From: Parus major
Taxonomy: Eukaryota; Chordata; Aves; Passeriformes; Paridae
Direction: 5' to 3'
Length of the DNA stretch: 64,000 nucleotides
Assembly: GCF_001522545.3 (NCBI RefSeq)
Contig: NC_031770.1
Location: forward strand, 1-64,000
Each line of letters starts with the position of its first letter. Positions within the stretch are counted from its first letter, which is position 1. This document shows positions 47,894 through 60,679 of the stretch, in pieces. The notes beneath the pieces were generated by a model that was not told the origin of the DNA, made no database searches, and was given only the letters and a program-made list of their open reading frames with translations. The position numbers and the translations under genes were made by a program.

Positions 47894-50800
47894 ATATCCT
47901 AGCAAGATCTCATCATTGCTCCCACGAAAATGGGCAATTATGATAGCTTTCATTTCACTGATGGGGTAACAGTGGCCAGAGATGTAAATATATTCAGAAA
48001 TCTTTCTAGGATTTTTCAAAGCATTAAGTTATTTGACATTTGCTTGATAGAAGTTAGATACAAAATTACTCTGAAATATTCGCTAACTACTTACCTGCCT
48101 TTTTAGACACATATAAATCCTTAAAAATGAGATGCAAGTGGCTCATTTCTGAAAGTGATAAAGAAGCTTAAAGCTATGCCTTGCGGTAGGTCTCCAAGGA
48201 AAAGAGTCATAGGAGTTAGGCTTTAAGCATCATCAGGCATCAGCTCTTTGCAAGCCCTCTGGTGGGTCCCAGCTCTCTGCTTGCCTCTTGTGTCAAAATT
48301 GTTACTCAGCAAGAAACCTGAACTTTACTGTCCATAGATGAAAACAAACAAACAAAAAAAATCTGTCTGGTAAAACATGTACATAATATCCTCAACTCAG
48401 AGCCCTGGTTTTCTCTAGAGAATGGCTATGCCACCTCTGACACGGAGTGTGCTTTCTTCTCAAAACACTTTAAGCTTTCTAAAGTTCAGGAGCAAATATT
48501 ACAAGGCCCAGCTTATAATTAGGAAATGCTACACATGGAAGTGCTGATTAATTTTGTTTGGCTAATTCTGTGAACCAAGGGGGGAGTCTTTTCACAAGGA
48601 CTCACTTGGCTTGGCCTTGTGACTTCAGTTTCCTGGGTCTGCTTCATAACAACAAATTCAGGGTCTATAAAATAATTCTGGTGCATTCAATATATTAATC
48701 TTGTTGAAAGTACAGATGTCCACTTCTTCAGTGGAACAATAATAATAATAATAGCTTGTCTCCCTTAAAGACTGGAGTGGTGTGAATAAAAGAGCTCTGC
48801 TAGACAGAAAGTATGCCAAATGGACATATTTTACTAGATGAGAAAAACAGCTTGTCACTTCCAATTGTTCAAATTATTTGTGATTCAGTTCTTCCTGCAG
48901 TTATTTTTAAATTGTTGTTAAGAGGATATTATGTGCAGCTAAGAATAAAAAGGGTGTGAAACTGTTAGCTCCCCTGGCAGGTAGGTGGTGATAATGAAGA
49001 TTTTATAAAGCTCTTGTTAACAGACAAATCTCTGTAGTGCTCAGGAAGACTCTTACAGCATTACCAGTCTCTCACTAAAGTAATGGTCCTTAAAGAACAC
49101 ACATGGGTTTTGATCTGCTGTTTTCCTTTTTTTCTTAATTATAGAAATGAGCTGAAATCAGACTGATGGGTCAGAACTCCAGGATACCAAGTGTTATGCT
49201 GGCATTCCAAAATGTCACCTAAAACTGCTGATTGGGACCCCAGGGCATGATCTGCAGCTGGCTCACCAGTCATGTCCTGTGCTTGGCACCATTCTCTCCA
49301 CTAGGAGAGCTGCAGCAGTCACTCCTCAGCATGGTAAACCTCCTAACAGAGATTGCTTTCACAGTATGGGTCACAAGTCTTGCATATGGGAGCCACTGTC
49401 TTAGACCCTTTCCAGTCTGTTGAGTACTCTTGCTGTAATGTGGGTATATGAAAAGCTTGCTGTGGTAGCTAGATTTGTCTAGAATACCAGAGGAACTCAG
49501 CTCATGCTGATAATGAAGACATTTGTCAAGAATATTTAGGTTACTGAACAACTACAGCAAACAGCCAGATCTCACACCTATTCCTTTGCCTACTGTGGCA
49601 GGGCTGGGGCAGAAGTGTAGGACGGAGTAAGCCTGAAGAGGCACTTAAAAGGGCATATAGGAAGAAAAAGAATAAACATCTAACAGTCATAGATAAACAT
49701 CCCAGTCCTCATGTCAAGGCATTAAACCACTCAGCAGGACACCACAAACAGGTTGCCTTAGCTGGCTTACAAAGTCCTGTTGTTGTCAAATGTTCCTGTC
49801 AATGCAGCTGATTCAGCAGTCAGGTTCTTGTCAAAATCAGAACAGTGCTCATGAAGTGGGGACAGGAGACAGCTCATCAGCAATTGGACTGGTAAAATTT
49901 CCAGGTGGACTGCACACCTGAACTGTCACCACTGAAACTCATGCAGCAGTGCTTGAATTAACTTCAGTCATGTCAATGTCGGTGCAGGTACATATTGACT
50001 TGGATGCAGGTGATGGAGTTGTGGCATGAAAACTCATCAGGAGCCAGCTGCTGGCACCTGTCCAGATTCACAAAGGCTACAGACATTGCTGCTTGCAGGG
50101 CTATGGTGAATACAATGGGGACCTTTTGGTCTCTGTGGAGAAAGTCCAGGAGCTTACTTTTAGTCTTTCTGGAGCACATAAATCACTGTATGGAACAGAG
50201 ACTGAAATCTCAGATATGGAGGGGATATGCTAATACCCTATTTCTCTCACCCCCAGGAAGTCGCCCAAGCAGCTGCAGTCCACCGGGGGGAAAAGCGGAT
50301 CTAGCAAGGATGAAAGATAAAAGACAATGGAGGCTCTCTTCTTCTGGGATGCTGTCCCTCAGTTTATTCCAAACGTGTCCAGGGCAGAAAAGAGAGCGAG
50401 AATTGCTCTCACTGGACTTTTCAATGGAGGGAAAGGGAGTGGGGAAAGGCAGGCTAAAACCAATGGGGAGAAACTGGAGGGGAGGAGTGAGGGGGAAGAG
50501 ACCAACACACCACAGACTCAGAGGGGAAGCAAGAGGAATAAACCATGTAACATAATGCAATACAAAATGGATGGAGAGAGGGAAATGGCAGTCTGGAGTG
50601 CAACAACCGATGGGAATCTGAAATCCCATTCAGGCAACACCAGTGTCCTTGGAATATGACTAATTAATAGTGTGGGCAGGGAGGAAAAGCTGTTACTGCT
50701 TTGGGGAACACCACACCCTCACACATGCACATGTTCACATGGCTTTCCCACCTCCATCTCTGGCTTGGAGACATTTACAGGCTGGGTGGATCAGTCTCAT

Positions 50801-51521
50801 AAATGTGCCCTAGTCTTACTAAAGGGCTTTTTTCTTGCAAGGTTCTTGCATGGCCTTACCCTGCTGACCTTTGTTCTTGTTCAATTAACCAACTTGGTAG
50901 ACAACCAAAGACACTTCAGCCTGCACAATAGATCACTTTTCTAGCAAGTATCTTGCAAATCTTGTTGTTGGCAGTTTAATACAGCTTTCTCTACACACTG
51001 GAGCTTTTGACTGTGGGCCTTCCAGGTGGTGATTTCTCCAGCATAATTATTTATTTTCTGACTGTGTGCTCTGGCACTACAGAGTTCACTTTGCAAAGGT
51101 TAACCTCCACATTTGTATTCAAATTTGTATTTGTGGGATCTCATTTTCTGAGGGATCTCATCACCTTTAGACATTTGTGATGTGACTATCTAATGTAGTC
51201 ATACTAAGTTCACTTTATAGTTAATGGAAATAGATACTTTTATAGTCAGATTTATCTGCTTGTCCTTTCATCGACTACTTGGAAAATAATCGTGCCCTAG
51301 CCATATCTTTTTTTCTCTCCATTAACTATCACAGGCACTTAGAATCTTGTTCAGATGTGTCTGCACTGGGTAAATCTTACCTCCCTCTACCAGGGGTTGT
51401 ACCATCACATGACTAATTTAGCTTTCACTGATAACTAAAAATCTAATCAGTTGGGTCTTATTTGAGGTTAATGAGGATTTTTCTTTCAGAGGCTTTTCAC
51501 AGCCATGAAAGCCTTTGTGAC
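47894..51521. other. Mostly non-coding stretch
   Basis: No gene recognised. A short (AAT) repeat lies near 48739-48753. A GC-richer, LTR-like section lies at 50230-50650. The minus-strand ORF 49973-50179 and the plus-strand ORF 49995-50555 overlap and neither has a recognisable domain. Confidence 0.45.
50230..50650 (-). repeat. GC-rich, possibly LTR-derived segment
   Basis: The base composition changes sharply from the AT-rich surroundings. A C/G-rich block with a G-run ('ccgggggg') is followed by 'cagtttattcc', which is a minus-strand AATAAA, and then purine-rich sequence. This resembles the U5-R-U3 order of a minus-strand LTR, but I could not find matching ends or a target duplication. It could equally be an unrelated GC-rich unique segment. 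Confidence 0.3.
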
Positions 51522-52163
51522 TGTCCTGGTTTAGGGCAAATTTGGGAGAAAACCTCCAATGGGCCCCCACCCAGGGAGCAAACCCACGTGGCCCTTTTCC
51601 CCCATCCCCCAACCGGTTCGGGAAGAGATTTCCCTGAGAGAAGTGGAAAAAACCTGTTTATTTCACAGGCACAGCACTACCCAGGACAAAAATGAATGAT
51701 ATCAAATTACAAAACCCCTCGCCCTTCAGAAGTGATGACAAACTTTAGAGGGTCTCTTTCCTGTGGGTGTTCGCTCTGTTATCAGTCCCTCTGCCGCTGG
51801 AAAATGCCGCTGCCCAGGCTGGGCTCCCGGTAGTCCACGGGTGCAAGCTCCCGGTGCTCCCCCGAGTCCCCAGTCCAAAGCAGGTTCGATTAGTTTCGGA
51901 AAAAAGGGAAAGAAAACAGTCCAGGAAGATCTCTCTGCTCCGGCTAGTTGGAAAGCCAAGGTGATCTGTGTCTTCTTGTCTGTCTGTGCTGTAGTCAAAA
52001 CTCCCGACGCGGGGGGGGGAGAAAGTACAGTCTCTGATAACAAACTCGGTGCTTCTTTTCCACTCACTTTTAGTCTCAGATGGAATTTTAAGAATATAAA
52101 ACCTGTCTCTGGGTTAGGTGGACGAATGGGGATACAATTTAACATCATAATCAACCCAGGACA
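51522..52163 (-). mobile_element. Solo LTR with perfect 5-bp target duplication and 8-bp inverted ends
   Basis: A 642-bp unit begins 'tgtcctgg' and ends 'ccaggaca', an 8-bp perfect inverted terminal repeat with TG/CA ends. It is flanked by 'gtgac' at 51517-51521 and 52164-52168. The poly(A) signal AAATAAAC is on the minus strand (plus 'gtttattt', about 51656-51663), so U3 lies at the right. The body is GC-rich and contains a G9 run near 52011-52019. The opposing ORFs 51726-52226 (-) and 51763-52167 (+) are within the LTR and not genes. Confidence 0.93.
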
Positions 52164-53197
52164 GTGACCTAGAAAAATACAAGAAATAGGAACCCCAGGT
52201 CTAACCTTACTGATGTCAAGTTGCAACTAATGTGATCTGATTTTCTGAACCTTGTTTTGAACCATTTGTTCTTTCAAGCACCCACAAAACAAAGGGCACC
52301 TGATGGACAATTTGATAGGTATTTTTATGTAGGTTTCTTTCTTGCAGCTTGCCATTTTCTAGGAAAGCATCATTCATGAACTAGTTAACTCTGAGGTAAA
52401 GGATTTTGGCTGTCTATCCCCTCCTGGAGAAGCAGTCCCTTTGGATGATCTAATTTTTAATGGTGTTGATAGTATCACATGAACTGTGGTGCGGAGCAAG
52501 AAAGGGAGAAGGGCTTACAAGTACACAAACTAAACAAAATCTACAATACCAATTTAATGCACGACCACTTGAAGGGAATGAGGAAACACCAGTTATTTTC
52601 CTTAACCATCAGGTCATCGTTCAGGTTTCTGGTTCACACTCCCAGATGAAGGTTAATTTATAATCCAGTGGGCAAATGGCTTTAAAAAGAGTGATTTATT
52701 TACTCTGGTGAATAATAGATGTTTGTCTCATGGCTAGAACACATCACTGATCAGATCTGTATCTTGAATTCCTGGAGCCCTTATGTTGCAGTACAAAGAA
52801 ACAGTAATGTGGACAAATAAGGGTGTTCAGGTGGATCTTCCTACATTTCAACTCATCAGCAAAATTGTCATTAACAATCACAGTTTTGGTGCAGAAAAAC
52901 TGTGTATTCTCATACACTAGCTGAGAAACTAGTGGGGCAGCAAAAATGTTAGTTTTCAGACATGAAACACTTGATGTTTGCCAGCAATAATTATTGACTA
53001 TTGACAAAAACTGCCTAGTTATGACAGTGGTGAATGTTGGAGTCTGAGATACAGTGTGTGTGCCCTTGTTTTTAATATTTAGTTCTAGAATTCAAAGAAA
53101 CACTGAATTTCATATAATATGAAATTCATGGGCATGTTTTCATGGTGATACATGAGAACAAATGCTAAAGTTAGATAGAAAAAGTGTAAATGAGTAG
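52164..53197. other. Non-coding stretch, no gene seen
   Basis: AT-rich sequence up to the second assembly gap. A short inverted repeat 'gaatttcatataatatgaaattc' lies at about 53105-53127, a near-perfect AT palindrome. Nothing else is notable. Confidence 0.5.
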
Positions 53198-53592
53198 NNN
53201 NNNNNNNNNNNNNNNNNNNNNNNNNNNNNNNNNNNNNNNNNNNNNNNNNNNNNNNNNNNNNNNNNNNNNNNNNNNNNNNNNNNNNNNNNNNNNNNNNNNN
53301 NNNNNNNNNNNNNNNNNNNNNNNNNNNNNNNNNNNNNNNNNNNNNNNNNNNNNNNNNNNNNNNNNNNNNNNNNNNNNNNNNNNNNNNNNNNNNNNNNNNN
53401 NNNNNNNNNNNNNNNNNNNNNNNNNNNNNNNNNNNNNNNNNNNNNNNNNNNNNNNNNNNNNNNNNNNNNNNNNNNNNNNNNNNNNNNNNNNNNNNNNNNN
53501 NNNNNNNNNNNNNNNNNNNNNNNNNNNNNNNNNNNNNNNNNNNNNNNNNNNNNNNNNNNNNNNNNNNNNNNNNNNNNNNNNNNNNNNNNNNN
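53198..53592. other. Assembly gap (395 N)
   Basis: 395 N's, not the default 100, so the size was probably estimated from linking data. The sequence resuming at 53593 looks LTR-like and then tandemly repeated, so the gap probably hides the rest of a repeat. Confidence 0.95.
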
Positions 53593-53690
53593 CTTCAATA
53601 AACACGAGAAACAAGATTCTAACGAGCTCGGGAGTTTTCTTCAAATCATAAGGACTGAGATAAGTGGGACTCCCTATGAGGGAGGATCCC
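53593..53690 (+). mobile_element. Possible LTR 3' part next to the gap
   Basis: Just after the gap comes 'cttcaataaacacgag', a plus-strand AATAAA in an otherwise LTR-like R/U5 context, then 'gagttttcttca', a plausible CA end near 53643. No 5' half is available because of the gap, so the call is weak. Confidence 0.4.
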
Positions 53691-53820
53691 AGGAATTCAG
53701 CCCAAAGGAGGCTGAGAGACTAGAGAAAAATTGTAACCACAGGAATTCAGCCCAAAGGAGGCTGAGAGACTAGAGAAAAGTTGTATCCACAGGGAACTGA
53801 GCCCAAAGGAGGCAAGAAGA
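53691..53820 (+). repeat. 50-bp tandem repeat, about 2.6 copies
   Basis: Unit 1 (53691-53740) and unit 2 (53741-53790) both start 'aggaattcagcccaaaggag' and differ at only two positions. A diverged partial third unit starts at 53791 ('agggaactgagcccaaagga') and fades near 53820. The near identity of the first two says the duplication is recent or gene-converted. It directly follows the LTR-like piece and may be part of the same element. Confidence 0.9.
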
Positions 53821-56800
53821 AATAGAACGTTACAGTGAATCATATACTTCTAAAATATTGTTAAACTGTTGAGAAATTTATGGAAGAACAATTCCTGTAC
53901 TACCCTGCCAAGAAAAGAGACCCAAACCAATACCAGTCATGGATGTCAAAGACTTAACTTTTGCAACACTCAGCTATCCCAAAGTCTTGGAGATAAATGG
54001 TCTTTATACCAAACCAGTACACCTATTTGCTCAAGTAATTCAAAGCTGAAGTAATTTGTATTAGTTAGCAGACATAGGCTAAAAATGAGGAAAAGGCTCA
54101 CTGTGGGGTGGGTCCCAGTCTGATGGGAGCATTTTTGAAGGACTCTGTGGGACTCCTAACCTGGTGCAGCACCTCCACCACTTCTGTGAGTGAGAGGGCA
54201 GGAGAAAGGGGGACAGCTTGGGAATTCCTGTGGTCACTCACACCAGGATGCTTCACTTTGCTACATGAATGAGGTACATTGGCCCATAACTGCATGACAA
54301 AGATTGTACTGCTTGTAGAGAAATGTATGTATATATCTCACAAGTCATGTTGGTGCCTGCTGTGCTTACTTGGCTCTTGCTTGGAGGAACCAGCAGCTCC
54401 AGTGACCCCAGGCACAGGATGGTGCAATGGGAAACAAGTAATTTTAGCCAACAGTTCTTCTCAAACCAAGAATACATAATAAAAGGCACTCTCAAGAATT
54501 CACTGATTAGCAGCTGGGAATAGTTTGAGCTTTATCTCTTCATCCAAGCAGTAAGCAAGATTTTTGTACAGACACAGTAGTGGGTTTAGGCAAATGTACA
54601 GGCAGACATACAGCTTAAAACGGCAATGCAGATTTACCCTGAAACCCTGATTCCCTTGACTTGAGTACCTCTATCCAGTACAGACTTGAGCGAAACCCAT
54701 CAATCCAAATAGACAAGATGAGCAAAGAGAGGTCCCAGGGTCAAGCACCTGGTCTAAATGAAAATAGAGAACAGAATCCAGACTTCTACCAGCCAACCAC
54801 ACAGTACACTGGTTTGCACTCATCTTTCTACAACACATTGCTGAGATTAACAAAAGACATGATCTGCTTCAAGTAAAGCAGGCAAAGAGAAAACTGAGAT
54901 TCAGTGTATGAATGCAGCCTTTTTTAGTGTAGATTTACATGTAGGCATGCTTTTATAACAGAAAATAGGATCCAAACTGATACCTGGCTTGCCTGCATGA
55001 GATAACCCAGCATTCACAAATAACAGTACAATACAAAACACCAAATGGGTCAGATCTTGCAGGCAGCACTGTGATAATGCAAGAGGAAGCACAGCTAGCT
55101 TTCACAAATACTAGTACATATGACTTCCCCAACAGGAAGACAGCTTGTGCATCTCTTAACTCTTACAAGCACCCCCTCTTCTCAGAGTATCACAAAATTC
55201 CCACCAGAGGCAGGGAAAAGCCTGGATCAGGTAACCTTTATACTGCATGGCTACAAAAGATGTATAAAGAGAGGGGAAAAAAACCAGTGGAACTGAAAGT
55301 AGTGGAAAATGTCTTCTAATATGCGTGCCCCAATAAACAGGTTGTTTTGGTTTTTTTTCAGAGCCATTGAGATCTGTAACAAGAAGCAGTAGGATTAACA
55401 GCAGGCCTGAATGTGGCATCAGTAAATTGAGCAGTGGGGAGAGACATGTTTGTAGCTGTTTATAGAAGACATTCAAAGGAAATCAAAGCATTTTACAGCC
55501 TGGAAAACCTACATAATTTAAAGCTGGGAAATACTGCCAGACATCTTCACTTCATAACACTTGTAAACTCTGCAAGAAGACAGGGTGAGTACGATTTCAT
55601 CACTGCCCCACCAACCACAGTGCACTGTGCCACTGGCATTAGTTCACCTCACCTCTTAAGTAACTGCTCTGTGATCTCATTACCAGGTTCTCATTACACA
55701 AAACATCCTTGAAGAGCCTTCAGGATCCAGTGACTCTGTAATGCCTGGGCAGGTCTGAATGAAAGGCCTTCCCCTCAAGGCAGCACTATGTCAAGTGAGG
55801 GAACTCACAGCAATTCCAATTTGTAGCTGAAATCTTAATAGAGGGATAGGGACCTATCTCAGGTCCCAGGGACAGATCTAACTTTTGGTGGGCTGATCAA
55901 AAGAAGGGGGATGGATCTAAAGCCACCATTGCCCATAGTGGCTTAATTGGCATCTCTGCATCCAGCAGCTTCCTCCATTTGTGCACTCCCATTTAAGCAA
56001 CTATGACTTCTGAGCTATGCTCATGTTTCACCCACTAACCTGTTCATACATCTCTCTACTTCCCAATCTATCTACCTTAAAAATCACTTAGAAACTGACA
56101 TAAGAACATCCACTCAGACACTGATGACAATTTTATTAATAAATCTGGATCATCCCCTTGGGTCTGACTCTCATTTATATTTAAAATCACATTTCACAGA
56201 TCCAGAAAATGGAAAATTAGATCTTTCCTATTAAATTGGCACTTTCCATAATACCGGGGGTCTGTTCAGTGTGGCATCAGCATCATACAAGCCAAAAATG
56301 TTGATTTCTGCATTCTCCAACACTGTGAAGAAAATTAGCTTTAAAGAAAAAGATTGAAAACATTTTAGCTGAAAAAAAAAAAAAATAGAAGAGAATAAAC
56401 TATCTAATGTGTCTATTAGAAAAAAAACCCCAAACCACATAACCAAACAAAAACAGAAAACAACTTAATCTATGCAGATGACATTATTTGCTTTTGGTGT
56501 CTATTGGTGTTATTTTAGAGCTGATTCCTTCTCAGCTGCTTTCTTCATCTTTGGTAGTGCTAGAATTTGTCTTTCTTATCCATTTGGAGTCATCCAGCAG
56601 GCCTTATTCCACTCATTTTTTATTATTCTGTGCAGGAGAAGTCTATGCTCAAAAGATACAGAGTAGTAAAGCCTTTCAACAGTCTCTATATGTATCACAG
56701 AAAACTAAGAAAGAATCAGAACAAATACACTCTACCTTGTATCTCTGCTTTCAGAGAGGCTGGAGAAACCAAATAAAAGACAGGTTTGTCCAGCTTCTGA

Positions 56801-56872
56801 ACAGCGGAGTATTCAATTATATTATCAGATAAATACTTAATTTAAAACCATTTTATTAAAAAAGAGAAACAG
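53821..56872. other. Non-coding stretch, no proven gene
   Basis: No gene recognised. One strong-looking splice acceptor ('ggttttttttcag', ending about 55361) leads into a segment open for about 34 codons without recognisable product. An A-rich, C-containing tract lies near 56372-56460. Minus-strand ORF 55156-55476 contains a hydrophobic run but no supporting context. Confidence 0.45.
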
Positions 56873-57031
56873 CTCAGGATACAGAAGGCTTCATCAATGA
56901 GCTGAAAGCTACTCTTCGGCTGCCTTACAAGCATCCCTATATTTGGGTTAACTGTGCAAATGAGACTGTGAACATCCCAGATGAAACATTTCTTGAGCAA
57001 CAGCATAGACTGATCAAACTATTTCAAACAG
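56873..57031 (+). other. Candidate internal exon, about 159 bp, unknown gene
   Basis: An open segment with coding-like composition ends at a good splice donor 'acag|gtaact' (57031/57032). Possible acceptors are 'aaacag' (56872), 'ctcag' (56877) or 'atacag' (56884), all with poor pyrimidine tracts. The frame reads about 52 residues including LRLPYKHPYIWVNCANET and IPDETFLEQQHRLIKLFQ, with Trp, Cys and Tyr spread as in a folded domain and codons not AT-biased like the surroundings. I do not recognise the protein. It could be an exon of a large-intron gene on the plus strand or a piece of a dead retrocopy. Confidence 0.4.
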
Positions 57032-60000
57032 GTAACTGGTCTTGTCCAGATTCAGTTCCTGTTTTGCATCACAGGGAGTCTCTCTTCCTTCAGTGGATGT
57101 AGCAGCTGCTGTGTGTGCAGAAAAGGAGAAGTGGAAGTGGAAATCAAAGGGGTCCCTCTTGCACCAGGAATGTGAAAGACACCACTATGAGACTTGGGGC
57201 TTAAGTGGAAAAAGCCCAGAGCTCCTACCTGGGAGGAGCTAAGGCCTCCAGCATGATAAAGACTGCACAAGCCTGACTGACCTGCTATCTAAATCATTCA
57301 ATTTATTAGTTAGCTTTCAATTCCAATTGAAAATATGACTGTAGGCATATATTTTTAGCTGAGGTTAGTGTCTACAAATTTACATTGTAAATGTGTAGAT
57401 ATGTATGTAGATATGATTCACTTCCTTTAATCACAATGTGCTCATTTATCCCATCGAGTATCTGGCATATATTTAGTATTCTTCCATTATCTTGAAAGTA
57501 GATAATCTTGATCTCTAGACTTTCATGAGTGGGAGGAAGCATGAAGACTGGATTGGCAGTTTAATGGACAACTTTTCAGTGGGAAAACAGCTGAAGTGAG
57601 ACCTGGCTTTTATAAACAGAGACAGTGCTGGCTTTAAACACTCCCTGTGATTTCTCTTTGGAGGCTCCTCAAAACAACACTCTCCACTGCATGGCAACAA
57701 AGCAGGGTTGACAGCAATGCTACAGGGTGGCTGCTGGCACATCTACATCACCCAGCAAAGCACAGGCATAGAGGGTACCTAATCCAGCAGCAGAGCAGCA
57801 CAAAGAGTGGAAGTCCCAGTGCAGCACAGCACCTGGAAGGGAGAACCTTTCCTAGGAAATCTGCTGGTTTTATACCAAAGCCAGCTTCTCCAAAGAGCTG
57901 CTGTGCATCATTCAGACACATCAGCTTAGGTAGCAATAGGTCAGCCTTAGTCCATGTGCCTGTGATGCAAAGGGTGGCTGTGTCTATGCCTTTCCCACCT
58001 TCTAAAATGTATGGGCTGCTAAAGAAGAGTTAAATATACTTCTACCTCCATAAAAATTGAGCACAGGACCACACAATAATCCTCAGTGAAGTATGGAAAG
58101 AGGAGATCTTTAAACATATGAAGGGTACAGGAACTGAGCCTGAGCATTTTTTGTTTTTTTTTTTTAGAAAAACAAAAATATGTTTTACAAAATGTGAGAG
58201 TAAAGAAAAATGTTTGAGTTTTTATCTCTTTGTAGAGAAAATAATTGGCTTGGATTGAGCCCTTCCCTGGGAGTGTTTGCAAACCAAACATTACACAGCT
58301 GCCAAGTGCCTGAATACCAAAATGTGAAACTGACCAAGAAAAAAAAGCAAAAGTGATTGCTTTATTAGCATCCACACAGAAGACTGCTAAGAGGCCTAGT
58401 TGCAGAGTGGGTAAAGACCTCTAGGATGTGATTCATCTGTCATCTGAATGCGTACAATGCTGGAGCCTCCTGTAAAACCAACTGCAGGACATACACACTA
58501 TTAGGGGAAATGCATCTTACTCTAAAAGTGGATCAGACAAATCCTTTAATAAGTAACCCTCCCATGCCCATCTGAGTGAGGGCACTGAGGGCTGCAAGCT
58601 TGAAAGTTACTACCTGTGTTTGTTAGACAGGTTGCTCTGCAGGTCTCTGACTGAGTCACAGCAGATGCTGCTTCATCAGCTGACTTTGCTCAGAAATATG
58701 ATAAGGGAGGGAAAGGCTGGGAGCCATAGCTCCTATTGGCAGTCTCTGACAGCTCCCTTTTATCGCAAAGCAAACGGTGAGGAAGATTATAGGTGAGAAA
58801 CTTGCTTACCCACTCACAGGCTGACTTTATTTCTGCATGTCATTTATTTGTGTAATGGCACTGCACAGTTGTTCTAGCTGTATATACAGCTATATCCTTT
58901 AAAATCATTTAAGATCATTCAGATCTGATGTAACCTAACTGATCTTAGCAGAGCTTAACTATGCTCTGCAGTTCTGCATTGTAGAATCCTCAGGGCTCTT
59001 CAGTGGCTCTGGTGAAATCAGAAAGTACCTTGGAGTTGACTAGCATAAGAGATCTGATAGCCAGGATGCCTTGGCAGGAACAAACAGAGCTTTTAAGATT
59101 GTAAGAAGATTGAATCAAGCCTGGTGATAGGAAAGAAGATTGAGTCAAGTAGAACAGATGCTGCAAAAAATGTGTTTGTATGATGTTTAAGCCAATCATT
59201 GTAGTAAAAAATTACTAGCTTTCCTAGAATGGTATATAAGCTTATATAGCCCACAGTAAAATTGGATTCTGATCACCATTCAGTTGTCCCCATCTCTTTC
59301 CATCACCAATAAGTGGCAACTGCTTTGTAGGTGCCTCCATGCTCTAGTTAGGAGCTAGTGACCTTGTCAAAATTACTCTAGCTAGTCAGCAGGTGATCAC
59401 TTGGGATTTGGGGACAGGATTTGAAGGCTCTGCCTCTCCTGGAGTTTGCTTATGTACCTTGAGTTAAATCTTTTTCAGTCCCTACCACTACACTTGTCCC
59501 ACTTGGTGCAACTATTTAACATTCACAGGAACGGATCCTAAATGTCACCACTTCACAACTCCCATACCTTCACAAGTGAGCAACAGATTGAACCACTGGC
59601 TCTCTATCCTCACAACAAGTATTTAGCAAAGAAGACTGAGAAAGACCAGCTTCCATTTAGCCTGGGGCCTTTACTATCATGCAGATTTAAATCCTTCTAT
59701 TTTAATCACACAGAAATTTGAACATGCATTGCTTTAACCTAAATGACTTCCCTAACCATTTAGCTGCTGACTTCCCTAACATTTATCTGTTTTGAGGTGT
59801 CTCTGTTGGGTTTCTACGAACAGAAAAGTTGCAGGAAGGTGATTGCCAAAGAAATTGAGGTTAAATTCTGTGTGGAAATGCCAGTCAGCTACTTCTGTAT
59901 CTATTCGTTGATGTTTTCCCATCTGCTTGTTTTGCAAGCTCACATGGACAACTCCTTGGTAAAAAATGTCTCTAACTATTGTCATACATTATATGGGGAA

Positions 60001-60679
60001 CATGTTTACCATTTTTAGGGCTAAGGGCTCCACTATGGGACAAGTCCATCTAAGACCAAGATGTTCTTACACTGCCTGAGAACTAAGCATCTAAACTCAG
60101 GAAAGCTAACTCGGTGACACCTCTGATGGCAATTCTTCACACCACTGGCTGCTATCCAAACTGGATATTCTTTTGCTTCCTATTGCAGCAATTCCCTAAG
60201 GACTAAATCCACATGAAAATTTACACATGTAGTGATTCATGAAGCAAGAGAGAGGATAGTTAATAGTTCTCACAGCCAAGTTAGTCATTTATGAGCAGTG
60301 AAACAGCTTAAAGAATGATGGCCTGCCCATGAACCTTAAGCAGGTGGCAATCATGCCATACTGCTGGCCTGCCCTACCTGTGTCAGACAAAAGACTTGAA
60401 AACAGATCCCTCCTTCCCAGATACCAGTCCTAAGCACTTAATTCCATTTTTTTTCAATACAAAGCACTAGCTTTACACCTAACATTTGGACCTAGTCCAG
60501 ACAAAGGTACTTCACTATGATTAAAAGCGGGGCTCACCTGTTTGTGTTGTTTTGGCTTTTTTTTTACTGGCTTGGTTAGCTCTTTTATTTTCTGGATTCA
60601 GTGAATTCCTCTGTTAGCTACTCTATGCATAGCAGGGAATATTGTATCATTTTCCTGAGAAGTAGAGATTATAGAGGTG
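57032..60679. other. Non-coding stretch, no gene seen
   Basis: No recognised gene or transposon. The 18-bp palindrome at 58875-58892 is the only structure noted. ORFs such as 57647-58033 (+) and 58019-58375 (-) have no domains. Confidence 0.5.
58875..58892. repeat. Perfect 18-bp palindrome
   Basis: 'tagctgtatatacagcta' equals its own reverse complement. It could be a symmetric protein-binding site or chance; the alternating TATATA core makes chance more likely. Confidence 0.7.

Noticed and set aside
49995..50555. 186-codon plus-strand ORF, the longest in the window
   Set aside because: It runs from AT-rich DNA into a GC-rich, possibly LTR-derived segment, has low-complexity Arg/Gly/Lys-rich sequence at the end, no domain, and overlaps other open frames on both strands.
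51726..52226. 166-codon minus and 134-codon plus ORFs overlapping
   Set aside because: Both lie in or across the GC-rich LTR 51522-52163, where stop codons are rarer. Opposed overlapping frames with no domain are compositional artefacts.
55156..55476. Minus-strand ORF with a Leu-rich, signal-peptide-like run
   Set aside because: The hydrophobic run is the complement of a polypurine/A-rich stretch, there is no donor site after it, and the rest has no domain.
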